Positions 24,213 through 33,641 of a DNA stretch of 64,000 bases are shown one piece after another; position 1 is the first letter of the stretch; each line of letters opens with the position of its first letter. The notes beneath the pieces are model-generated. The model saw only the letters and a list, made by a program, of their open reading frames with translations, did not search any database and had not been told where the DNA came from. Location: positions 496,001 through 560,000 of the forward strand of contig OY759785.1 of NCBI GenBank assembly GCA_963662605.1, written 5' to 3'. Both the position numbers and the translations under genes were made by a program. The DNA is from G963662605 sp963662605 (GTDB lineage: Bacteria > Bacteroidota > Ignavibacteria > Ignavibacteriales > Ignavibacteriaceae).

Positions 24213-27131
24213 ATGGCTAAATTTACCAGAACTCTGCTTTTTGCGTTTGTTTTTGTGTCGTTGTCCCTCCCGGCGTTCTCTCTGGCTCAGGATAAAGCAG
24301 CTTCTTCATTAACAAATGCAGAGTATTCTCAGTATATGCTTGAGAGACTCAATGCACTGAATACCTCCCCCGCTTTGTTAAAAACAGGAGTGCCGGATCG
24401 TATTAAGAACAACAAAACAATGCTTTTATTTGAAGCAAAAAAGAACTTTGATCGTTTGACTCCTGATGTACAAGCCCAGTTCAAGAAAGTTATGGCAAGG
24501 CCAACCGGATTGAGCAGTACCTATCTTGAAACATCGAAGAACTTCTTTAAATTTTATTATACAACATCAGGAAGCAACGCTGTTTCAACAACAGATGCCA
24601 ACTCAAACGGTGTTCCGGATTATGTTGAAAACATGGCCGCTGCGTTTGTTAGAGCTCTGACCGTCTATGATTCACTCGGCTTTGCCCACCCCCCTATTGC
24701 CTCTTCGGACGGTGGCAGATATTGTGTGTATCTTTCAAATAGTGCCGCCGGTAGCGGTGTGTATGGCTATTCAGAACCGGAAACGCAGGTCGGCGACAAC
24801 TCAAATACATCAGGTGTAACCGAAACATCGGCGTACACAAGCTACATGTGTATGCGCAACAACTATACCGGATTCGGCAGCACAGATGCCTTATTACAAA
24901 TCGCTATGGAAGTTACAACCGCACACGAATTTTTCCATGCCATTCAGTTTGGCTATGACACAAATAACTTTACCAGTTTCCCGATGGAAATGTGTGCTAC
25001 ATGGGGCGAAGACATTGTTTTCTCCCATGATGACGATAACTGGCAATACTTAACCGATATTTTTACAACTCCGTACATCTCTATTGATTATGATGATGAT
25101 CTTGACGGAACAACGATTTCATCCGGCGGACACTGGTATGCCTCGTGGATTTTTGAGCGCTACTTATCAGATCGCTTTGGCGCAGATATTACAAAATTGT
25201 TCTACCAAAATGTTGTTACCCAGTACTGGTCAACAGCAATGAACGCTGCGCTTGTTACCAAGGGCAGTACTCTCAAAGATGCTATTAAAGATTATAATGT
25301 AGCTATCGCGCTGCTTACTTCATCAAACTCTGCACCGATGAGCACCTATCGTTTTGCAAGAGGCGATGATTACCGCACTGCATCCAACACAAAAAACACC
25401 TACGGTCCGTTTGTTGTTACCTATGCCGGAACAATTAATTACAGTGGAACAAAAACATCATATAGCTCCACCAGTAAATTGTATCGCGCATCGGCAAACT
25501 TTATTAAGATTGTGCCGACTACTAATTTTTCAATTACAGCTGCTCCTACCGCAACAAACGCTAATTTCTCAGCGCGTTTGTTAAAGCTGAACAGCTACAC
25601 AAACCCGACGGTTCTTTCAGTTGTTGAACCGACCGTATCCGGAAGCAATTTAACATTTAACGTTGCCGATCAGGCAAGCTATGGAAATTATGTTTTGGTA
25701 GTGTATAATACATTGTATGCAACATCTTCCACGCGTACCATTACCTCAATTTCTTATACTGTTACTGTTGATGCTGCAACAAAATCAAATACAGTTGCTT
25801 TAACATCACCGGTTGGCGGCGAAGCATGGCTCGCCGGTTCTGTTCAAAATATTACATGGACAAGCACCGGTGTTACTAATGTTAAGCTTGAATACTCATC
25901 CGATAACGGTTCAAACTGGTCAACCATCTCTGCAAGCACAGCAGCTTCAGCAGGTACATATGCCTGGACGACACCGAATACTGTATCATCACAGTATAAA
26001 GTTCGTATTTCCGATGCATCAGATGCGACCGCTGTTGCAACAAGCCCTGCATTCAGCATTATGACCGCGGGCTTTGCTCTCGGCAGTCCGGTTGGTGGTG
26101 AATCATGGGTAAAAAGTTCAACTCACAATATTACCTGGTCGAGCGTTGGTGTAACTAATGCTAAACTTGAATATTCTCTTGACGGCGGAAGCACATTCAC
26201 AACAATCGTTGAAAGTGTTGCGGCTTCAACAAAATCATATTCATGGACATTGCCTTCTACAACCAGCACAACGGCTGTTGTGAAAATAAGCGACGCGAGC
26301 AATGCATCTGTCAGCGCTCAGAGCGCGGTTTTCTCGATTACCGCAGCTCCGACAACCATTACGGTTTTGACTGAAACATTTGCCAAAGCGACGGCCGGTT
26401 CAATCGGCAATGCAAGCTCAACAGATATCGGTACTGCCGGTACAATTGATACATATGCTGATGTTGCCGGTTGGACCGGCTCAAAAGTATATCAGGCAGG
26501 CGGCGTTTTGAAGATTGGTTCAACAAGTGCAATGGGTTATATAGTAACTCCATCACTTGATCTTTCTTCAAACTCAGGTGCCGGAACGATAAAATTTGAT
26601 GTCCGCTCTTATGGTGCAAATGACATAAAGACGTTGACACTATCACTGTCTACTGACGGCGGTACCAATTTTACCGCGGTCACCACATTTACACCTGATA
26701 CCAACCTTACTGCAAAAACATTTGCATACACTGGTGGTAACAGCACATCAAAATTCAAAATTACTGCCAATGTTGCTGGAAACAACCGCTTCTATATTGA
26801 CAACGTTGTCGTTGTTGCCGGTGGAACAGTAACTGCAGTTGAACAACCAACGTCAAAGGTTGTTCCGGCTAACTTTGCTCTCGAGCAGAATTACCCGAAT
26901 CCGTTCAACCCGTCAACGAGAATCCAATTCTCTGTTGCCAATGACGATTATATTACATTAAATGTATATAACGTTGCCGGCCAGCTGGTTTCTTCATTGA
27001 TGAATGAAAGAGTCGCTGCCGGAACATACTCTGTCATGTTCGATGCTTCGAACTTGCCGAGCGGTGTTTATTACTACCGCCTGACATCTTCAACCGCAAA
27101 CGTTGCAAAGAAAATGCTCCTTTTGAAGTAA
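24213..27131 (+). CDS. Secreted putative metalloprotease (MXAN_6640-like) with T9SS sorting domain
   Basis: Exported protein of 972 residues. A signal peptide (residues 1 to about 26) precedes a putative metalloprotease domain with HEFFH (H238, E239, H242) followed by a conserved FPMEMCATWGED segment that could supply a further zinc ligand. Residues about 523-616 and 617-712 are two copies of a roughly 94-residue beta-sandwich repeat beginning TSPVGGE.W or GSPVGGESW (Kre9/KNH-like), then comes a jelly-roll-like module (about 715-870). The last 90 residues form a T9SS type A sorting domain (FALEQNYPNPFNPSTRIQF, then LPSGVYYYRL). Cell-surface or secreted location is inferred. An intrinsic terminator follows. 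Ser and Thr are very abundant. Confidence 0.85.
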   Translation: MAKFTRTLLFAFVFVSLSLPAFSLAQDKAASSLTNAEYSQYMLERLNALNTSPALLKTGVPDRIKNNKTMLLFEAKKNFDRLTPDVQAQFKKVMARPTGLSSTYLETSKNFFKFYYTTSGSNAVSTTDANSNGVPDYVENMAAAFVRALTVYDSLGFAHPPIASSDGGRYCVYLSNSAAGSGVYGYSEPETQVGDNSNTSGVTETSAYTSYMCMRNNYTGFGSTDALLQIAMEVTTAHEFFHAIQFGYDTNNFTSFPMEMCATWGEDIVFSHDDDNWQYLTDIFTTPYISIDYDDDLDGTTISSGGHWYASWIFERYLSDRFGADITKLFYQNVVTQYWSTAMNAALVTKGSTLKDAIKDYNVAIALLTSSNSAPMSTYRFARGDDYRTASNTKNTYGPFVVTYAGTINYSGTKTSYSSTSKLYRASANFIKIVPTTNFSITAAPTATNANFSARLLKLNSYTNPTVLSVVEPTVSGSNLTFNVADQASYGNYVLVVYNTLYATSSTRTITSISYTVTVDAATKSNTVALTSPVGGEAWLAGSVQNITWTSTGVTNVKLEYSSDNGSNWSTISASTAASAGTYAWTTPNTVSSQYKVRISDASDATAVATSPAFSIMTAGFALGSPVGGESWVKSSTHNITWSSVGVTNAKLEYSLDGGSTFTTIVESVAASTKSYSWTLPSTTSTTAVVKISDASNASVSAQSAVFSITAAPTTITVLTETFAKATAGSIGNASSTDIGTAGTIDTYADVAGWTGSKVYQAGGVLKIGSTSAMGYIVTPSLDLSSNSGAGTIKFDVRSYGANDIKTLTLSLSTDGGTNFTAVTTFTPDTNLTAKTFAYTGGNSTSKFKITANVAGNNRFYIDNVVVVAGGTVTAVEQPTSKVVPANFALEQNYPNPFNPSTRIQFSVANDDYITLNVYNVAGQLVSSLMNERVAAGTYSVMFDASNLPSGVYYYRLTSSTANVAKKMLLLK

Positions 27132-27154
27132 TTTTTAGTTAATTACAGCATTTC

Positions 27155-27189
27155 AAGCCCGCTCCGGCCTCATCGGGGCGGGCTTTTTT
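27155..27189 (+). terminator. Intrinsic terminator after the secreted protease gene
   Basis: AAGCCCGC (27155-27162) pairs with GCGGGCTT (27178-27185), with further pairing possible in the loop, and the 3' arm runs into TTTTTT (27184-27189). It starts 24 bases after the stop codon. Confidence 0.88.
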
Positions 27190-27246
27190 GTTCATTCTTC
27201 AATTTACAGTCTGTCTCGATTGTCAGTGATTCCCCCAAAAACACAC

Positions 27247-27384
27247 CATTAACACGGCCTTTTAAGGCCGTGAGAAGGAATCCCTCAAACATCCAGGACT
27301 TTAGTCCAATATAAATGAGTTTTGGGACTAAAGTCCGGTTCAAGTTAGAAACGTCAATCACGGCGTTAAAACGCCGTGTTAATG
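27247..27384. repeat. 138-base nested palindromic repeat element
   Basis: The outer ends CATTAACACGG and CCGTGTTAATG are exact inverted copies. Each end carries its own hairpin (CACGGCCT-TTTA-AGGCCGTG at 27253-27272; CACGGCGTT-AA-AACGCCGTG at 27359-27378). Inside, GGACTTTAGTCC (27296-27307) and GGACTAAAGTCC (27325-27336) are again exact inverted copies of each other. This arrangement of paired hairpins in opposite orientation resembles REPIN or MITE elements. No transposase gene is nearby. Confidence 0.75.
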
Positions 27385-27497
27385 ATGCAATATTTCCACA
27401 AGTCATTCGTCTTATTAAAAGAGATACCCATTACCGGTCTGCCGACCGTAAAATCCCGAGCAATGCTCTTTTTTGTTAGGTTTTCGCATATTTAAAG

Positions 27498-27527
27498 TTG
27501 AAAGAGGCCTTTTCGTTAGTATATTTG
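27498..27527 (+). promoter_or_regulatory. Bacteroidota-type promoter of the efflux operon
   Basis: TTG at 27498-27500, 19 bases of spacer, then TATATTTG at 27520-27527 match the Bacteroidota housekeeping consensus (TTTG/TTG, 19-21 bases, TAnnTTTG). Transcription would begin near 27533, leaving a leader of about 100 bases before the TolC-like gene at 27633. Confidence 0.55.
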
Positions 27528-27632
27528 GAGTTGAAATGGTATCTGCGGGGATTTTCATAAATGAACGGTTATGAGGGTAAATTTGTTATATCTATCTTTA
27601 TAAGCTCAAGATTTTTTTAAACGAAATAGTGT

Positions 27633-29000
27633 ATGGGACGTATGTGTAGTGTAAAATTATATAGAGCGGGGAAAGCGGCACTCGTGTTCATCCTTCTTCA
27701 GGCGGCAGTTTTTGCACAAGAACAGCCGAAAAAGATGGTGATCACTCTGCCGGAAGCTATTAAAACCGCCTTAGACAACAACTGGGATGTGCGGCTATCG
27801 GATAAGGATGTCCGGAAAGCAGAAGAACAAATCAACGAAGCCTATTCGAACGCATATCCTTCAATATCATTCAGTGGAAGTTATAACCGGTATCTGAAAT
27901 CGCCGGTAATGTTCATTCCGGCAAATACTCCGAATTTTAATCCGACTGATCAAACCATGACTCTGGATCTTACGCCGAAAAATATTTTCGACGCGAGCGT
28001 TACTTTGTCGCAGGTATTGTATAGTCAAAAAGTAAATACCGCAATTAAAATCGCGGATGAGTATGCTTCATATTCTCAGACCGCTGCAAAGAATGCAAGA
28101 AACGAAACAATTCTTTCGGTAAAAAGAGCTTTTTACGGAGTGCTCCTTGCACAGGCTATGCTTGATGTAAGCAAAAAGAATTTTGAAGCTGCTGATGCCA
28201 CATATAAAAATGTGCAATCGCAATATAAGCAGGGAGTTGCGTCTGAATACGATGCTCTCCGCTCTGAGGTACAGCGTGCAAACGCGCAGCCGCTTCTCAT
28301 TCAGACGGAAAATGCAGTACGCCTTGCAAAGGACTATTTGAAGAGCGTGATGGCAATTGACATCGCGACGGATATTGACGTTCAGGGCGCATTCATTTTT
28401 GAAGATGTGTCGCAGCCCGAGATGGAAGAAAGTTCGGATAACGCTTTGAGCAACAGCTTGATTTTAAAACAGTTGTCAATCAACGAATCCTTGTTGCAAA
28501 AAAATCTAATTATTGAACGCTCGGAATATTATCCGACACTCGCGGCATTCGGTAAGTATGATTATCAGACACAGGACAACTCATTTAAATTTCACAATTA
28601 TAACTGGGCGCCGAGTTTCATTGTAGGCCTGCAACTTTCCTATCCGATATTCGACGGCTTCAAACGCGGTGCTCGCATTGAACAGGCGAAGATTGAAATT
28701 GAGAAAGTCGGCTTGATGAAAAAGAAAGCTGAAGACGGCATTAAAATTCAGGTTAAACAGGCCCGGATGAAAATGGAAGAAGCAAAAAAACGTATTGATG
28801 CACAGGTAAAAAATCTTGAGCAGGCAGAAAAAACCTGCACCATTGCTCAAACGCGGTATAAAAGCGGCATCGGTACACAGCTCGAAATTATTGATACACA
28901 AGCAGCGCTTGTGTATGCCCGCACAAATCACGCTCAGGCAATCTACGATTATCTCGTAGCAAAAGCCGAGTGGGAATACGCGGTTACTAAAGAACAATAA
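27633..29000 (+). CDS. TolC-family outer-membrane efflux channel
   Basis: Outer membrane factor of 455 residues. A signal sequence (residues about 12-31, ending VFAQ) is followed by the duplicated TolC fold with long amphipathic helices: ITLPEAIKTALDNNWDVRLSDKDV in the first half and IEIEKVGLMKKKAEDGIKIQVKQARMKM plus TIAQTRYKSGIGTQLEIIDTQAAL in the second. The repeated QYKQGVASEYDAL and RYKSGIGTQLEII motifs mark the two repeats. It would form the trimeric exit duct for the adjacent adaptor and RND pump, encoded 31 and 1108 bases downstream. Start could also be the Met at codon 4. Confidence 0.92.
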   Translation: MGRMCSVKLYRAGKAALVFILLQAAVFAQEQPKKMVITLPEAIKTALDNNWDVRLSDKDVRKAEEQINEAYSNAYPSISFSGSYNRYLKSPVMFIPANTPNFNPTDQTMTLDLTPKNIFDASVTLSQVLYSQKVNTAIKIADEYASYSQTAAKNARNETILSVKRAFYGVLLAQAMLDVSKKNFEAADATYKNVQSQYKQGVASEYDALRSEVQRANAQPLLIQTENAVRLAKDYLKSVMAIDIATDIDVQGAFIFEDVSQPEMEESSDNALSNSLILKQLSINESLLQKNLIIERSEYYPTLAAFGKYDYQTQDNSFKFHNYNWAPSFIVGLQLSYPIFDGFKRGARIEQAKIEIEKVGLMKKKAEDGIKIQVKQARMKMEEAKKRIDAQVKNLEQAEKTCTIAQTRYKSGIGTQLEIIDTQAALVYARTNHAQAIYDYLVAKAEWEYAVTKEQ

Positions 29001-29031
29001 ATTTTATATCTCTAAAAGGAGTTTAACTCTT

Positions 29032-30081
29032 ATGCGTAAAAAGTTTGAAATTTCCGGTTTATCCCTTGTAGTGCTTCTGGCTGTGATGCTGATTGCTCCG
29101 GGATGCAAGAAAAAAGAAGAAATCGCACCGAAGAATAAAAGCGGAGCCGATACCGTTTCGGTAAAGGTTGTTACCGCAGCCCGGGGCGACATTAATATTG
29201 TTAAGGTATATTCCGGTACGATTGAAGGTGAAGAACAGGCGAATATCGTTCCGAAAATTCCGGAAAGAATTACGTCGCTTCGCGTTAAAGCGGGTGAAGT
29301 GGTTTCCGCAGGAAAGCTCGTTGCCACACTTGATAAGGCCGGTGCTTCTTCACAATACTATCAGGCAGAGGCAGCCTTTCAAAATGCAGCCCGTGACCTC
29401 GAAAGAATGAAAGCGTTGATAAAAGAAGGCGCCGTATCGCAACAGATGGTTGACGGCGTGCAGACCAATTACAACATTCAAAAAGCAAATTTTGATGCTG
29501 CAAAGAGCGTTGTTGAATTGACTGCTCCTATCAGCGGCGTTGTCATCGCGGTGAATGGACGGATAGGCGATCTTGCAAGTCCTTCTATGCCGCTCGCAAC
29601 AATTGCACAAATAAACCGCTTGAAGGCAATCTATTATGTGGGCGAGTCAGATATGACCACCATGACGTTGGGACAAAAAGTTACGATAATAACTGATGCA
29701 AAACCGGGACTGACATTGACCGGAACGGTAAATCAGATATCAAAGTCTGCGGATGTTCAATCACGTTCATTTGAAGTGAAAGCGTTGTTCCCCAACACAG
29801 GCGACCATTGGTTCAAGCCGGGAATGTTCTGCAAGGTGCAAACGAATATTGATACCCGCAAGCAAGTTGTGGTATTGCCGATAAATGCAGTCGTATTAAT
29901 AAATAATGTTCCGTCGGTTTATGTTATCGAGAACGGAAAAGCGGTTCTCAAAAATGTACAGCAGGGATTAAACGACGGTAATAATGTAGAAATTGTCAGC
30001 GGTATTAATGCCGGTGATACAGTAATTACTATAGGCGCAACAGAAGTAAGTAATGGTTCACCCGTCCGGGTTCAACAATAA
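29032..30081 (+). CDS. RND efflux periplasmic adaptor (HlyD/AcrA family lipoprotein)
   Basis: Membrane fusion protein of 349 residues. The N-terminus has a signal sequence ending in a lipobox-like APGC, so the mature protein is likely lipid-anchored. The order of domains is typical: first lipoyl half (EEQANIVPKIPERITSLRVKAGEVVSAGKLVATLD), short alpha-helical hairpin (about residues 105-150), second lipoyl half (VELTAPISGVVIAVNGRIGDLAS), beta-barrel and membrane-proximal domain. It links the inner-membrane pump to the TolC-like channel. AAAGGAG at 29017-29023 gives a clear ribosome binding site for ATG 29032. Confidence 0.93.
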   Translation: MRKKFEISGLSLVVLLAVMLIAPGCKKKEEIAPKNKSGADTVSVKVVTAARGDINIVKVYSGTIEGEEQANIVPKIPERITSLRVKAGEVVSAGKLVATLDKAGASSQYYQAEAAFQNAARDLERMKALIKEGAVSQQMVDGVQTNYNIQKANFDAAKSVVELTAPISGVVIAVNGRIGDLASPSMPLATIAQINRLKAIYYVGESDMTTMTLGQKVTIITDAKPGLTLTGTVNQISKSADVQSRSFEVKALFPNTGDHWFKPGMFCKVQTNIDTRKQVVVLPINAVVLINNVPSVYVIENGKAVLKNVQQGLNDGNNVEIVSGINAGDTVITIGATEVSNGSPVRVQQ

Positions 30082-30108
30082 TTGTGCTTATAGCAACGGA
30101 GTAAAAAC

Positions 30109-33100
30109 ATGAAATTAGCAGATGTATCTATAAAGCGTCCCGTATTTGCCACGATGATGATTATGTCACTCGTGGTTCTGGGACTGTTTTCATACATCAA
30201 ACTGAATGTTGACCTTTATCCAGATGTTGACTTTCCGTTTGTTGTGGTGACAACAGTACTTCCCGGCGCGGGTCCGGAACAAATTGAAACCGATGTTACA
30301 AAAAAGGTTGAAGATGCCATCAATACAATTGCCGGCGTTGATAAGATCAGTTCGACTTCATATGAAGGTGCGTCGGTTGTCATCGTTCAGTTTAAATTAA
30401 CGGTTGATGGTAAAATGGCGGCGCAGGATGTCCGCGAAAAAGTTTCCGGAATCCGGAGTACGCTCCCGAAAGAAATTGAAGATCCGGTTATTCAACGGTA
30501 TGACCCAGCGAGTCTTCCTATCATGGCGCTGGCTATTTCCGGCAAGCGCAGCGAGAAGGAAGTAACCGATTTTACTAAAAACGTTATTAAAAAGCGTCTT
30601 GAAAATGTTCCCGGCGTGGGAAATATCGAGCTTGTCGGCGGTGCCGAGCGGGAGATTGAAATTCTAGTTGACGCGGCGAAATTAGAGTCATACAAACTAT
30701 CCATTCAGGATGTTATGCAGTCGGTTGGCTCTTCGCACGTAGAAATTCCGGGTGGTAACCTGATAAAAGGTGAACGCCAAGTATTGCTGCGCACCATGGC
30801 AAAGTTTAAAACCGTTGAAGGATTCAACAACATCGTTGTTGCAAACCCGATGGGGCACCCTGTTTATCTTAAAGACCTTGCGACTGTAATTGACGGACAA
30901 AAAGAGCGCACCAGCTTGACCCGTCTTAACGGATCCACTGCTGTCGGCCTTAATCTTATGAAACAGTCCGGAAGCAACACGGTTGATGTTGCGGCTCATG
31001 TTTATAAAGAATTAGACAAGCTGCGTAAAGAACTTCCGCCGGATATCAACATTGTTATGGCTATGGATAACAGTGTGTATATCCGCGACTCTATCAACGA
31101 CGTGTTATTTGATATTTTATACGGCGGACTTCTCGCGGTTCTTGTTATCTATTTGTTCCTCGCGAACATGCGGGCGACAATTATCAGTGCGCTTGCACTG
31201 CCGTCTTCAATCATCGCAAGCTTCATTATGATGTACGCGTTAAACTTCACGCTGAATATGATGTCGCTGCTTGCACTTTCACTTGCGGTGGGATTGTTGA
31301 TTGATGATGCCATTGTGGTTATTGAAAATATTTACCGGCACATGCAGCAGGGTGAAACTCCGCTTGAGGCCGCAAAATCGGCTTCGGAGGAAATCGGTCT
31401 TGCCGTTATGGCTACAACGTTTACCGTTGTTGCGGTATTCGTTCCGGTTGCGTTCATGCCCGGTATTGTCGGAAGATTCTTTTATCAGTTCGGTATGACT
31501 ATCTCCGTTGCGGTACTGGTGTCGTTATTCGTTGCGTTCACGTTAACGCCAATGCTTTCTTCCCGCTGGTTGAACAAGGAAGATGAAGAACTTACAAAAG
31601 ATGGAAACTTCTGGAGAAAAGGACTGTATTATTTTAATCACATGTTCGAGTACTTCAGCGAAAAATATAAGGGTCTGCTCGCGTGGTCACTGCATCATCG
31701 TATTGTGGTCAGTCTTGTTGCGACACTTATTTTCTTCAGCTCAATGGGAATTATGGGAGCACTCGGCTCACAGTTTTTTCCTGATACCGACCGGTCGGAG
31801 TTCTTTATTAACATAAAAGCGGCTCCGGGTGGTTCTATCGAGCAGACAAGTAATATTTGTAGGCAGGTTGAAGATTATCTGCGGACACAAAAAGAAGTTA
31901 TTAACCTTTACACAACCATCGGTTCGGGTACTGATCCTGTTACCAAGGCGACAATTCAGGTTAAGATGGTAAAGAAAGATCAGCGTAAAATTTCCGATAA
32001 GGAGTTGATCCAGAAAGTCAGAGAGTTTACGAAGACTATCGCCGGAGCTAAGTTTGGTTATTTGATGGAAGGCGGCCCGGGCGGTAGTGAAAAACCGATT
32101 ACCTATTCTATCCGTGGTGAAGATTTAAACAAATTAAAACCGCTGGCCGATAAGGTTGAAAAAATTCTCCGCGCGGCAGACGGCGCGGTTGATGTTGACA
32201 ATAGTCTTGAAACATCAAAGCCGGAAGTCCGTATTCAGCTCGACCGGGAAAAGGCAAATGACGTAGCCGTCAATCCGTATCAGATCGCCTCCGGCGTTCG
32301 CGCTATGGTTGACGGATATATTGCAACGCAATATCAAGTCGGTGATGAGCAGATTGATGTCCGCGTTAAATTACGAAAAGAAGATCGTGAAGATATGAGC
32401 AACATAGCCGCGTTAACGATGTTGAGCGGCAAAAAGAATCCCGATCAGACGAACATGCTTGTCCGCCTTGGAGATATTGCAAGCGTGCAGAAAGGCGAAG
32501 GCCCTTCGCAGATTAACCGCTATCAGCGGCAGAAGGAAATTCGCGTAGATGCAGGGTTATCCGGAAAAGTACTCGGTGAAGTCATAAGCGAAGTGAAAGA
32601 CGATATCGCAAAAATTCCGCTCGAACCCGGATACACGATTGGGGCAGTAGGTGAAGCGGAAATGCAGGATGAATCATTCGGTAACATTCTGCTCTCATTA
32701 ATGCTTGCTATCGTATTTGTCTACATCGTGCTTGCGGCCCAGTTTGAGAGCTTTATTCATCCGTTCTCTATCATGCTTGCAATGCCGATGTCTATTATCG
32801 GTGCGGTGTTATTCCTCTGGCTGTTCGGCAGCTCGGTATCGGTTATGTCACTTATCGGTATCATTATGCTTATGGGACTTGTAACAAAGAACGGTATTCT
32901 GCTTGTTGACTACGCGAACGTTATGCGCGAAAGAGGTATGTCGAGAGAAGAAGCTCTGCTCGTTGCGGGCCCGACAAGATTACGCCCTATTCTTATGACA
33001 AGCTTTGCAATGATTTTCGGTATGGTGCCGGTCGCGTTTGCGCTTGGCGAAGGTTCCGAATTCAGGGCATCAATGGGTCAGGCGGTTATCGGAGGTATTA

Positions 33101-33204
33101 TTACATCCACATTCCTGACATTGCTTTTGGTTCCGGTAGTTTATACTTTGCTTGAAGATTTTGGAAATTTTACTAAGAGAATTTTCAAAAGGAAAAAGAA
33201 GTAA
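30109..33204 (+). CDS. RND-family efflux transporter permease (AcrB/HAE1 type)
   Basis: Proton-driven pump of 1031 residues, the normal length. The N-terminus SIKRPVFATMMIMSLVVLGLFSY is typical; twelve membrane helices are expected in the 1+5 and 1+5 layout with two large periplasmic loops (about residues 33-335 and 560-860). The proton-relay region of helix 4 is visible as LALSLAVGLLIDDAIVVIENIYRH, and the matching second-half block as GLVTKNGILLVDYANVMRE. GEYPGVDPEQ-like region appears as LPGAGPEQIETDVTKKVEDAI. Substrates cannot be told; hydrophobic drugs, bile salts or lipids are possible. It forms a TolC-adaptor-pump operon with a PG0541-like gene following. Confidence 0.95.
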   Translation: MKLADVSIKRPVFATMMIMSLVVLGLFSYIKLNVDLYPDVDFPFVVVTTVLPGAGPEQIETDVTKKVEDAINTIAGVDKISSTSYEGASVVIVQFKLTVDGKMAAQDVREKVSGIRSTLPKEIEDPVIQRYDPASLPIMALAISGKRSEKEVTDFTKNVIKKRLENVPGVGNIELVGGAEREIEILVDAAKLESYKLSIQDVMQSVGSSHVEIPGGNLIKGERQVLLRTMAKFKTVEGFNNIVVANPMGHPVYLKDLATVIDGQKERTSLTRLNGSTAVGLNLMKQSGSNTVDVAAHVYKELDKLRKELPPDINIVMAMDNSVYIRDSINDVLFDILYGGLLAVLVIYLFLANMRATIISALALPSSIIASFIMMYALNFTLNMMSLLALSLAVGLLIDDAIVVIENIYRHMQQGETPLEAAKSASEEIGLAVMATTFTVVAVFVPVAFMPGIVGRFFYQFGMTISVAVLVSLFVAFTLTPMLSSRWLNKEDEELTKDGNFWRKGLYYFNHMFEYFSEKYKGLLAWSLHHRIVVSLVATLIFFSSMGIMGALGSQFFPDTDRSEFFINIKAAPGGSIEQTSNICRQVEDYLRTQKEVINLYTTIGSGTDPVTKATIQVKMVKKDQRKISDKELIQKVREFTKTIAGAKFGYLMEGGPGGSEKPITYSIRGEDLNKLKPLADKVEKILRAADGAVDVDNSLETSKPEVRIQLDREKANDVAVNPYQIASGVRAMVDGYIATQYQVGDEQIDVRVKLRKEDREDMSNIAALTMLSGKKNPDQTNMLVRLGDIASVQKGEGPSQINRYQRQKEIRVDAGLSGKVLGEVISEVKDDIAKIPLEPGYTIGAVGEAEMQDESFGNILLSLMLAIVFVYIVLAAQFESFIHPFSIMLAMPMSIIGAVLFLWLFGSSVSVMSLIGIIMLMGLVTKNGILLVDYANVMRERGMSREEALLVAGPTRLRPILMTSFAMIFGMVPVAFALGEGSEFRASMGQAVIGGIITSTFLTLLLVPVVYTLLEDFGNFTKRIFKRKKK

Positions 33205-33220
33205 ATAAAATTCTGAACTT

Positions 33221-33254
33221 GTAATCCGGCGCAGAAATTATCTGCGCCGGACTA
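33221..33254 (+). other. Strong hairpin between the RND pump and PG0541-like genes
   Basis: TCCGGCGCAGA (33225-33235) pairs perfectly with TCTGCGCCGGA (33241-33251) around AATTA, and GTA/TAC extend the stem after one mismatch. There is no T-run after it, so it may attenuate or protect the transcript rather than end it, lowering or separating expression of the following gene. Confidence 0.6.
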
Positions 33255-33298
33255 CAAGCGGTTTATATACGATACATATCAAATCTCAATGGTGATAT

Positions 33299-33598
33299 AT
33301 GAAAATTGTTTTTTTAGTTTATCACGACATTCTTGACGACCGCATCAACACCCTCCTCGCCGAAAGCGGAATAGATTATTACACACAATGGGAAGATGTT
33401 AAGGGTAAGGGCCACAAGACCGATCCGCACCTCGGGTCGAGAACATTCCCCGGGTATAATTTTGTGCGTATGATTGCATTCGCAGACGAGGAAAAACTTC
33501 CCGGCTTAATAGAACACATCGAAAAGATGAACGCTGCCGCCATTCGCGAAGACGATAAGGTGCGTCTGTTCCAGATGCCGTTAGAGAGGATAGTATAA
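33299..33598 (+). CDS. PG0541-like PII-fold transporter-associated protein
   Basis: Small protein of 99 residues resembling the PG0541 family of ferredoxin-like/PII-like proteins that are encoded next to RND pumps in Bacteroidota. Its predicted pattern is alternating strands and helices (KIVFLVYHDILDDRINTLLAESGI, then DPHLGSRTFPGYNFVRMIAFADEEKLPGLIEHIEKMN, then KVRLFQMPLERIV). PG0541 proteins form PII-like trimers, suggesting a sensing or regulatory role on the pump; the ligand is unknown. It lies 94 bases after the pump gene, behind a strong hairpin. A second, truncated copy of its 3' part is found at 34218-34283. Confidence 0.8.
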   Translation: MKIVFLVYHDILDDRINTLLAESGIDYYTQWEDVKGKGHKTDPHLGSRTFPGYNFVRMIAFADEEKLPGLIEHIEKMNAAAIREDDKVRLFQMPLERIV

Positions 33599-33641
33599 GG
33601 ATTTAAAATAGTGATGGATGTGAGTTGGTCGTAGATATAAC

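Larger units (their letters stand above)
27190..27632. other. Non-coding region with nested palindrome and tolC promoter
   Basis: This 443-base stretch has no supported gene. It holds the 138-base nested palindromic element at 27247-27384 and the promoter for the efflux operon at 27498-27527. The remainder shows no recognised signal. Confidence 0.6.
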
